DNA of 38,206 bases from Clostridia bacterium. Its GTDB lineage: Bacteria; Bacillota; Clostridia; Oscillospirales; CAG-272. The notes beneath the pieces are model-generated. The model had not been told where the DNA came from and ran no database searches. It saw only the letters and a program-made list of their open reading frames with translations. Shown here in pieces: positions 31,950 through 38,206 of this stretch. The DNA lies in the NCBI GenBank assembly GCA_017463065.1, contig JAFTPX010000058.1:1-38206 (forward strand), written 5' to 3'. Position 1 is the stretch's first letter. Each line of letters begins with the position of its first letter. A program made the position numbers and the translations under genes.

Positions 31950-33164
31950 TTACGCAAGCTTGGATTCCAGTCGTTTGCGGATGGCTTGAATGAAGCCGAT
32001 GGAGTTGACTGCGGTAGCGGAGTAGCCTTCGCTGACAAGACCAACGAGGTCCTTAGTCATGATTCCGTCGTTGAGGGTATCGATGCAAGCCTCCTCCAGT
32101 TTATCGGCGAAGTTGACCAGATCGGAAAGTCCGTCCAGCTCGCCTCTCTTACGGAGAGCACCCGACCATGCGTAGATGGTAGCCATGGGGTTGGTGGAGG
32201 TGTCCTCGCCCTTGAGGTAGCGGTAGTAGTGACGGGTCACGGTGCCGTGAGCCGCCTCGTACTCATACTTCCCATCGGGAGAAACCAGAACCGAGGTCAT
32301 CATTGCCAGAGAACCGAAGGCGGTGGAGACCATATCCGACATGACGTCACCGTCGTAGTTCTTACAAGCCCAGATGTAGCCGCCCTCACTGCGGATCACG
32401 CGGGCAACCGCGTCGTCGATGAGGGTATAGAAGTAGGTAATTCCCGCTTTTTCGAATTTTTCCTTATACTCGTTATCGAAGATCTCCTGAAAAGTCAGCT
32501 TGAAGGTCTGGTCGTACTTCTTGGAAATGGTATCCTTGGTGGCAAACCAAAGATCTTGCTTGGTGTCAAGGGCGTATTGGAAGCAGGAATGGGCAAAGGA
32601 CTCGATGGAGGAATCCTTATTGTACTGTCCCTGCAGAACGCCGCCGCACTCAAAGTCGTAGATGGTTTCACGGAATTCGCTTCCGTCCGCACCCGTAAAG
32701 AGCAGCTCTGCCTTGCCCTCGCAGGGAACACGGTACTCGGTTGCCTTATATACGTCTCCGTACGCGTGACGGGCGATGGTGATGGGCTTTTTCCAGTTGC
32801 GGACAGCGGGCTTGATGGAGTCGATCAGAATGGGCGCGCGGAATACGGTTCCGTCCAGAATGGCGCGGATGGTTCCGTTGGGGCTCTTCCACATCTCGGA
32901 TAGATTGTACTCCTCCACTCTCTGCTTATTGGGGGTGATGGTGGCGCACTTGACCGCAACGCCGTACTTCAGAGTGGCGTTGGCACTGTCAACGGTCACT
33001 TGGTCCTTGGTCTTTTCCCGTTCAGGCAGACCGAGGTCGTAGTATTCCGTTTTCAGATCAACGAAGGGCAAGAGAAGCTCGTCCTTGATCATCTGCCACA
33101 GAATTCTTGTCATTTCGTCCCCGTCCATTTCGACGAGGGGGGTTTTCATTTGGATTTTTTTCAT
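31950..33164 (-). CDS. icd: NADP-dependent isocitrate dehydrogenase (type II, eukaryotic-like)
   Basis: Oxidises isocitrate to 2-oxoglutarate, producing NADPH. 404 residues of the homodimeric subfamily II that includes eukaryotic enzymes, not the E. coli type: [13 protein letters not shown] (11-23), [19 protein letters not shown] near 93-111 with the substrate Ser/Asn/Arg set, [13 protein letters not shown] near 208, [20 protein letters not shown] with the metal Asp residues, and [11 protein letters not shown] near 305. Active-site residues are intact. GGAGGT lies before the ATG. It lies 65 bp after the aconitase gene, in the same direction and probably the same transcript. Citrate synthase is not in the window. 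Confidence 0.97.
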   Translation of the reverse strand: MKKIQMKTPLVEMDGDEMTRILWQMIKDELLLPFVDLKTEYYDLGLPEREKTKDQVTVDSANATLKYGVAVKCATITPNKQRVEEYNLSEMWKSPNGTIRAILDGTVFRAPILIDSIKPAVRNWKKPITIARHAYGDVYKATEYRVPCEGKAELLFTGADGSEFRETIYDFECGGVLQGQYNKDSSIESFAHSCFQYALDTKQDLWFATKDTISKKYDQTFKLTFQEIFDNEYKEKFEKAGITYFYTLIDDAVARVIRSEGGYIWACKNYDGDVMSDMVSTAFGSLAMMTSVLVSPDGKYEYEAAHGTVTRHYYRYLKGEDTSTNPMATIYAWSGALRKRGELDGLSDLVNFADKLEEACIDTLNDGIMTKDLVGLVSEGYSATAVNSIGFIQAIRKRLESKLA

Positions 33165-33229
33165 GGTTCAATACCTCCGAACGGTTGAAAAAATAATATT
33201 TGATCAGATCTTGCGATCAGCATCATCGG

Positions 33230-35470
33230 TTAATTTTCGCTATGATTTTTGTAATAGTTCATCAAACATCCGTCCAAGATGATCTCCTTTTCGTCGGCGG
33301 TCAGTCCCTTGACGTACAGGTTGATATCCTTCACGGTTCCGTCGGTCTTAATCACCTTCGCGGCAAACTCCTCCTTGCCCTCGAGGATCGCCTGACGGAT
33401 GCCGCCCACGTAAACGTAGTCGCCGACCTCGTAGGGGAACTCGGTACCCTCCGCCAGCGTGAAGGGAAGAATACCCCAGTTGATGCAGTTGGAGCGGTAG
33501 CGCTTGGTGGCAAACTCATAGCAGATGTTGGCGAAGCCGCCCAGCACCTTCTGGCAGGATGCTGCCTGCTCACGGGCAGAGCCGTCGCCGGGCTTATTGG
33601 CAAAGACGCAGGAGCCGAACTGGGTGTTCCCGATCAGATCTTCCGCATTTCCGACCTTCGAAAGAACCGTCCGAAGCTCCTCGGGATTCTCGCCGTTCCG
33701 TCTTGCCGCCTCGGTTACGCTGACTGCCTTGGAGCGTCCCACGTACTCGGGGACACGGCGGGAGAGGGCAAACTCGGACAGGCGGAGGGGGTTGGAGCGA
33801 TAGGACGAGGTCTCGCCCGAGGGGATCAGCTCGTCGGTGGTGGTTACGGGGTCACGGATGACCGCCGCCAGCTTGACCAGCAGGTTGTCCGCAAGCTCGT
33901 ATTGCGTCGGCCAGTCGGTGATATTGGGACCGAGGATCAGCTCCGCATTCGTATCTGCCTTGCCGTAGCCGTAGTAAACCCGCTTCTGATAAACAGAGGC
34001 GTCAAAGTTGTAGTCGTGAGGGGTATAATCGTAGTCCACATCGGTTGCCGCTGTGATGACACCGCCGTTTCTTGCGGTTGCCGCGATGCTTCTGGCATCC
34101 ATCAGGGCAACGCCCGCCAGCTGACCCTCACCCGGCTTGGAGCCTTCGCGGTTGGGGAAGTTACGGGTAGTATGGCGGAGGGACAGACCGTTATTGGAAG
34201 GAACGTCGCCCGCACCAAAGCAAGGTCCGCAGAAGGAGGGCTTGATGACCGCACCCGCCCGCAAGAGCTCAGCGGTAACCCCGATCTTCGTCAGCTCCAG
34301 AGAAACGGGAACGCTGGTGGGATAAACGGACAGGGAGAAATAGCCGTTGCCCGTGCTTTGATCCTTTAGGATCGCCGATGCCTCGTCGATGCTGTCGAAC
34401 ATACCGCCCGCGCAACCCGCGATAATGCCTTGATCCGCCAGAACCTGTCCGTTCTTTACCTTGGAGCGGAGGTCAAGGCTGCACTTGCCGAATTTCTTCT
34501 TGGCTTCTTCCTCTACCTTGGCGAGAATCTCGTCCGCGTTTGCCACGAACTCGTGGATGGTGTAGGCGTTGGAGGGGTGGAAGGGCAGGGCGATCATAGA
34601 TTCCATTTTGGAGAGGTCGATCTCGATCATAGAATCGTAGTATGCCACCTTACCAGGCTTTAATTCCTTGTATTCCGCGCTTCTGCCGTGGGTGTCGTAG
34701 TGCTTCTTGGTAACCTCGTCAGTCTCCCAGATGGAGGAAAGGCAGGTGGTCTCGGTGGTCATGACGTCGATGCCGTTACGGAAATCGATGGGAAGGTTCT
34801 TTACACCGGGTCCTACGAATTCCAGCACCTTGTTCTTGACAAAGCCATTGCCGAAGGTTGCGCCAACTAAGGCGATAGCAACGTCGTGAGGACCGATGCC
34901 TCTCTTGGGGGCGCCCGTCAAATAGACCAATACCACCTCGGGGGCTTTGATATCGTATGTATTTTTGAGCAGCTGCTTTACAAGCTCGGGGCCGCCCTCT
35001 CCTACGCCCATGGTACCAAGGGCGCCGTAACGGGTGTGAGAGTCGGAACCAAGAATCATCTTTCCGCAACCCGCAAGCTCCTCACGGGCATAGGAGTGAA
35101 TGACACTCTGGTTTGCGGGTACGTAGATGCCGCCGTATTTCTTTGCCGCGGACAGGCCGAATACGTGGTCGTCCTCATTGATGGTGCCGCCCACCGCGCA
35201 CAGAGAGTTGTGGCAGTTGGTCATGGCATAGGGAATGGGGAATTCTTTCAGACCGCTGGCACGTGCCGTCTGGATAATGCCCACGTAGGTGATGTCGTGA
35301 GAAACCAGCGCATCAAAGCGGATCTTCAGGTTGTCGCCGTCACCCGTGTTGTGCGCGTTCAGAATGGAATACGCAATGGTGTTTTTTCTTGCCTCGGCGG
35401 GGGATAGCTCGGCAGTTGCCGAAACTTTACCGTCTACGAGGTAAACACCTGTGGAAGTCAATTTGATCAT
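33230..35470 (-). CDS. acn: Aconitate hydratase
   Basis: Isomerises citrate to isocitrate with a 4Fe-4S cluster. 746 residues. Cluster ligands are C353 in IIAGCAGG, and C414 and C417 in FCGPC, with the C-x2-C spacing of the family; the first ligand sits in GCAGG instead of the usual GSCTN. Other motifs: GSDSHTRYGALGTMGVGEGG (141-160), NFPNREG near 437-443, and the swivel-domain catalytic Ser in GSAREQAASC. The start at 35470 is chosen because AAGGAGCAAAGG precedes it; the longer frame runs through the promoter. Forms a 2-oxoglutarate-producing pair with icd. Length and the 3-residue motif changes suggest the mitochondrial-like/AcnM-type clade rather than AcnA or AcnB; a related hydro-lyase cannot be wholly excluded. 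Confidence 0.92.
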   Translation of the reverse strand: MIKLTSTGVYLVDGKVSATAELSPAEARKNTIAYSILNAHNTGDGDNLKIRFDALVSHDITYVGIIQTARASGLKEFPIPYAMTNCHNSLCAVGGTINEDDHVFGLSAAKKYGGIYVPANQSVIHSYAREELAGCGKMILGSDSHTRYGALGTMGVGEGGPELVKQLLKNTYDIKAPEVVLVYLTGAPKRGIGPHDVAIALVGATFGNGFVKNKVLEFVGPGVKNLPIDFRNGIDVMTTETTCLSSIWETDEVTKKHYDTHGRSAEYKELKPGKVAYYDSMIEIDLSKMESMIALPFHPSNAYTIHEFVANADEILAKVEEEAKKKFGKCSLDLRSKVKNGQVLADQGIIAGCAGGMFDSIDEASAILKDQSTGNGYFSLSVYPTSVPVSLELTKIGVTAELLRAGAVIKPSFCGPCFGAGDVPSNNGLSLRHTTRNFPNREGSKPGEGQLAGVALMDARSIAATARNGGVITAATDVDYDYTPHDYNFDASVYQKRVYYGYGKADTNAELILGPNITDWPTQYELADNLLVKLAAVIRDPVTTTDELIPSGETSSYRSNPLRLSEFALSRRVPEYVGRSKAVSVTEAARRNGENPEELRTVLSKVGNAEDLIGNTQFGSCVFANKPGDGSAREQAASCQKVLGGFANICYEFATKRYRSNCINWGILPFTLAEGTEFPYEVGDYVYVGGIRQAILEGKEEFAAKVIKTDGTVKDINLYVKGLTADEKEIILDGCLMNYYKNHSEN

Positions 35471-35513
35471 ACCTTTGCTCCTTGAATTTATACAATAGAA
35501 TAAACAACATATT

Positions 35514-35542
35514 ATTATACAAGATATTTGAGAAAAAGTCAA
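35514..35542 (-). promoter_or_regulatory. Sigma-A promoter of acn-icd
   Basis: On the minus strand TTGACT (35542-35537), 17 bp, TATAAT (35519-35514). The stretch 35543-35699 between the two divergent promoters has no gene. Confidence 0.87.
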
Positions 35543-35699
35543 GACGCAATGAGAATTTTCAAAAAGATTGAACGGAAGGCGCACAAGCGGTTGGGAGCAC
35601 GGGGAATTTCCAGACTTTTTTATGGCAAATATGTATAAGTTGCACAAAAACATTGGTGATAATTTTACGTTCGTGATTCTAAAAACACAAAAAATCCTC

Positions 35700-35728
35700 T
35701 TGAATTTTTAGGAAAATTATTGTATAAT
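35700..35728 (+). promoter_or_regulatory. Sigma-A promoter of the EF-G paralogue
   Basis: TTGAAT (35700-35705), 17 bp, TATAAT (35723-35728). The leader is about 100 bases and has a hairpin TTCCGTC / GACGGAA (near 35812-35822) just before the AAGGAGG ribosome binding site, which could modulate translation. Confidence 0.85.
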
Positions 35729-35836
35729 GAATATATCGGTTGTTTTAGACCCGATTGTTTTCGGTAAAAAAGAGGATTGCCGAGCAAAAATATTTTCATG
35801 ACTTTCCGTCGGGGACGGAAGGAAGGAGGAAAGCCA

Positions 35837-37894
35837 ATGGCTGCAGTTGAAACCAAAAGAATCAGAAACGTCGCGTTGCTGGGACACGGAGGGTGCGGAA
35901 AAACCTCTCTGGGAGAGGCAATGTTATATATTACGGGTGGTACGGATCGCCTTGGAAAGGTAGTTGACGGAAATACCGTGTCCGACTATGACGCGGAGGA
36001 GATCAAGAGAGGATTCTCGTTGTCCGCATCGGTGATGAACATGATGTGGAAGGATGTGAAGATCAACATATTGGATACCCCCGGCTATCTGGATTTCGTT
36101 GGCGAGACGGCACAGGCGCTTCGCGTTGCCGACAGCGCGGTAATCGTAGTAGACGGTAAGGCTGGGATCGAGATCGGTACGGAGCTGGCTTGGAGCTATG
36201 CGGATGCCGCCGGGTTGCCTCGCGCGTTCTTTATCAACAAGTTTGACGATAACGACTCTCGTTTCGCGAGAGTGCTGGACTCGCTTCACGAGACCTTTGG
36301 TAAGCATATTTGTCCCTTGACCATTCCCATGGTCAAGAACGGAGAGGTGACGGGCTGTATCGATCTGATCGATCAGAGCGCGCACGTATTTGACGCCAAC
36401 GGACGTCATAGCGTGGAGATCATTCCCGAGGAATCCATGGAGGCGGTGGAGAAGTACCGCGACATGCTGATGGAAGCGGTAGCGAGCACCAATGAGGATC
36501 TGATGATGAAATACTTCGAGGGCGAGGAGATCACTCATATGGAGGCGATCAACGCCGTTCACGAGGGTATCATTCACGGTGACATCGTGCCCGTATTCTG
36601 CGGCGCGGCGACCAAGCTGTGGGGCGTATGGACGATGCTCGACAAGATCACCGAATCCTTCCCCCGTCATACCGCAAAGAAGAACGAGCTTCTCGCTGAC
36701 GGTGAAGAGACGGAGATCACGCCCGAGGGCGAGCCTTCTCTGTTCGTATTCAAGACCGTTGCCGATCCCTTTGTTGGAAAGATGTCCTTCTTCAAGGTCA
36801 TGAACGGTACGGTCAAGCGGGATCTGCTGATGCAGAATAACACCACGGGTGACAGTGAAAAGCTGGCGCACATTTACGTGGTAAACGGCAAGAAGCAGGT
36901 TGAGGTTGACGAGCTGTGCTGCGGTGATATCGGTATGGTTGCTAAGTTGACGGGCACCAACACCAACGACACGCTGACGTGGAACAAGTCTCTTTGCTAT
37001 GCGCCCATTACCTATCCGACCGCTTACTACACCAAGGCGATTCTTCCCGAAACCGCCAAGGACGAGAGCAAGATCTCCCAGAGTATCGCCAAGATGCTGG
37101 AGGAGGATCTGACGCTGATTTATGAGAACAATGCCGAGACCAAGCAGATGCTGGTATCGGGCCTTGGAGACATGCATCTGGCGGTTCTTGCGGCTAAGCT
37201 GAAAAACCGTTTCGGTGTAAGCGTCAAGTTTGAAGCGCCCAAGGTTGCTTACCGTGAAAAGATCACTAAGCGCGTGGACGTGGAAGGCAAGCACAAGAAG
37301 CAGAACGGCGGCTCGGGTCAGTACGGTCACGTAAAGATCCGTTTCGCGCCCGGGGAGGAGGACGGTTTGACCTTTACCGTATCGGTTGTGGGCGGAACCG
37401 TTCCGAAGAATTTCTATCCCGCGGTTGAAAAGGGATTGCAGGATGCCATGGTCAAGGGTGTCGCGGGCTTTCCGATGGTTGGTCTGGCGGCTGATCTGTA
37501 CGACGGCTCTTACCATGACGTAGACTCGGATGAAATTTCCTTCAAGACTGCCGCAAGTATTGCGTACAAGAAGTGCTTGGAGCTTGCCGCTCCCGTGCTT
37601 CTCGAGCCCGTTGGTAACTTGGACATTACCGTTCCCGATGCTCTGGTGGGCGACGTGATGGGTGATCTCAACAAGCGCCGCGGTGCCGTGATGGGTATGG
37701 ATCCCGCAAGCAAGAAGGGCTATACTACCGTTCACGCTCTTGCTCCCAAGGCAGAGCTGACGGAATATCCCATTGCTCTCCGCGCAATGACCCAAGGTAG
37801 AGGCAGCTTCGATTATGAGGTAACAGGCTACGATACCGTTCCCGCCAATATTGCCGCAAAGATCGTAGAGGCTTATAAGAACGCAAACGCATAA
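35837..37894 (+). CDS. Elongation factor G-like translational GTPase (EF-G paralogue)
   Basis: 685 residues with the five EF-G domains. GTPase motifs: P-loop GHGGCGKTS (16-24, where EF-G usually has AHIDAGKTT), switch II DTPGYLDF (80-87) with Tyr84 in place of the His found in canonical EF-G, and NKFD (134-137). Domain IV contains QNGGSGQYGHVKIRF and GGTVPKNFYPAVEKGLQDA. These features place it in the EF-G2-type paralogue group rather than the main FusA. Its role is uncertain; such paralogues may act in ribosome recycling or stress. ATG 35837 is preferred: AAGGAGG lies upstream, while the frame from 35777 would place 20 extra residues before it. Single-gene unit followed by a palindromic repeat. 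Confidence 0.9.
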   Translation: MAAVETKRIRNVALLGHGGCGKTSLGEAMLYITGGTDRLGKVVDGNTVSDYDAEEIKRGFSLSASVMNMMWKDVKINILDTPGYLDFVGETAQALRVADSAVIVVDGKAGIEIGTELAWSYADAAGLPRAFFINKFDDNDSRFARVLDSLHETFGKHICPLTIPMVKNGEVTGCIDLIDQSAHVFDANGRHSVEIIPEESMEAVEKYRDMLMEAVASTNEDLMMKYFEGEEITHMEAINAVHEGIIHGDIVPVFCGAATKLWGVWTMLDKITESFPRHTAKKNELLADGEETEITPEGEPSLFVFKTVADPFVGKMSFFKVMNGTVKRDLLMQNNTTGDSEKLAHIYVVNGKKQVEVDELCCGDIGMVAKLTGTNTNDTLTWNKSLCYAPITYPTAYYTKAILPETAKDESKISQSIAKMLEEDLTLIYENNAETKQMLVSGLGDMHLAVLAAKLKNRFGVSVKFEAPKVAYREKITKRVDVEGKHKKQNGGSGQYGHVKIRFAPGEEDGLTFTVSVVGGTVPKNFYPAVEKGLQDAMVKGVAGFPMVGLAADLYDGSYHDVDSDEISFKTAASIAYKKCLELAAPVLLEPVGNLDITVPDALVGDVMGDLNKRRGAVMGMDPASKKGYTTVHALAPKAELTEYPIALRAMTQGRGSFDYEVTGYDTVPANIAAKIVEAYKNANA

Positions 37895-37911
37895 GAACGC
37901 GGAGACGCGAG

Positions 37912-37975
37912 GGATGCGATTTTGGAACCTTTCTTGAAAGAAAGGTTCCAAAGCTCCAAAAAAGAACTTCCTGAA
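37912..37975 (+). repeat. Dispersed palindromic repeat after the EF-G paralogue (copy 2)
   Basis: GGATGCG, inverted repeat TTGGAACCTTTCTT / AAGAAAGGTTCCAA (37922-37950), then GCTCCAAAAAAGAACTTCCTGA. The same block follows tpiA at 19262-19325. It probably ends the upstream mRNA. Confidence 0.75.
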
Positions 37976-38027
37976 TGGTGCGGTACTCTAAAGGACAGTT
38001 TTTATCGTTCAATATAATACGTTTCCT

Positions 38028-38082
38028 ACCGACAGCAAAAGGACGAAGAGTTGTTAAAGCTCCTCGTCCTTTTCCTGTCGGT
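38028..38082. terminator. Very long hairpin between the EF-G paralogue and the right-edge gene
   Basis: ACCGACAG-x-AAAAGGACGA-x-GAG pairs with its inverse around a 9-base loop (about 21 pairs with two mismatches). Convergent genes flank it, so it may act as a shared 3' end, although neither side has a strong T-run. Confidence 0.55.
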
Positions 38083-38135
38083 ATGTATTAAGTTTTAGAA
38101 TTGCCCTTTGGACAGCTACCCATAGCAATATTTTG

Positions 38136-38206
38136 TTATTTGCCTTTTGGATTAAATTCGGGAAAACAAGATAAATAGTAGTCGCACTCGTCGCAACAGC
38201 AATCAA
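38136..38206 (-). CDS. C-terminus of a Cys-rich protein, partial at right edge
   Basis: The last 22 codons of a minus-strand frame ending with TAA at 38138-38136. The visible tail starts DCCCDECDYY and ends FPEFNPKGK, with five Cys in 22 residues and several acidic and aromatic residues. The composition is far from random translation, and the other minus-strand frames look non-coding. I do not recognise the family; a metal-binding tail is suggested by the Cys cluster. The rest of the gene lies beyond the window. Confidence 0.5.
   Translation of the reverse strand, partial: DCCCDECDYYLSCFPEFNPKGK

Noticed and set aside
33165..33229. TGATC...GATCA hairpin between acn and icd
   Set aside because: Short, AT-rich and without a T-run; not convincing as terminator or regulatory element.
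35924..37951. 675-codon open frame on the minus strand
   Set aside because: It is antisense to the EF-G paralogue, with His/Leu-rich low-information translation; a product of codon bias.

Overview
The window reads as chromosomal DNA of a Gram-positive anaerobe of the class Clostridia (Bacillota), probably an uncultured gut lineage near Oscillospirales or Christensenellales. The evidence is the gene set (type II pantothenate kinase, RqcH, FakA/FakB, YtvI-type sporulation membrane protein, A-C-B sugar PTS), strong AGGAGG-type ribosome binding sites, and many near-consensus sigma-A promoters, nearly all with exactly 17 bp between the boxes. The lineage is an inference from gene content. I see no phage, CRISPR array, rRNA or intact transposase.

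Layout. 1-1602 (-): 5' part of a long-chain acyl-CoA synthetase running off the left edge. 1908-6433 (+): sugar operon of an alpha-glucoside PTS permease (MalT-like), a MapP-like phosphatase and the glucanotransferase MalQ. 6434-7520: an unknown protein and a C-terminal relic of a V-type ATPase subunit D. 7635-8852 (+): mannitol-1-phosphate dehydrogenase. 9186-11819 (-): alaS. 12024-14762: divergent coaW (-) and rqcH (+) fired from interleaved promoters. 14844-16865 (-): an Ldh2-type oxidoreductase and a sugar isomerase-like TIM barrel. 17108-19260 (+): pgk-tpiA, followed by a repeat-rich gap. 19832-21682 (+): rbfA-nrnA, a tiny overlapping frame and a small membrane protein. 21771-22625 (-): lipoprotein cyclophilin. 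22816-23928 (+): ytvI. 24050-30239 (+): six-gene lipid operon. 30302-30804: a structured RNA-like element and tRNA-Gln (-). 30964-31780 (+): a small membrane protein and a GNAT acetyltransferase. 31950-35470 (-): aconitase and NADP isocitrate dehydrogenase. 35837-37894 (+): an EF-G paralogue. 38136-38206 (-): the Cys-rich C-terminus of a gene running off the right edge.

How the genes work together. MalT-MapP-MalQ suggests uptake of maltose as maltose 6'-phosphate, dephosphorylation in the cell, and disproportionation by MalQ. The operon at 24050-30239 joins a fatty-acid-binding protein (DegV/FakB), fatty acid kinase (FakA), a GPH-type transporter, a PlsC-type acyltransferase and a membrane-anchored alpha/beta hydrolase with Cys in the nucleophile position. 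The simplest reading is salvage of exogenous lipid into phospholipid, and it is the most coherent candidate system here. The aconitase-isocitrate dehydrogenase pair supplies 2-oxoglutarate.

The most unusual non-coding signal is the element at 30302-30544. A long closing stem containing two G-U wobbles, which only pair in plus-strand RNA, encloses a row of short hairpins. Also notable are palindromic repeats after tpiA and fusA, a hairpin between Shine-Dalgarno and start codon at 6538-6574, and a possible sigma-E-type promoter before ytvI.
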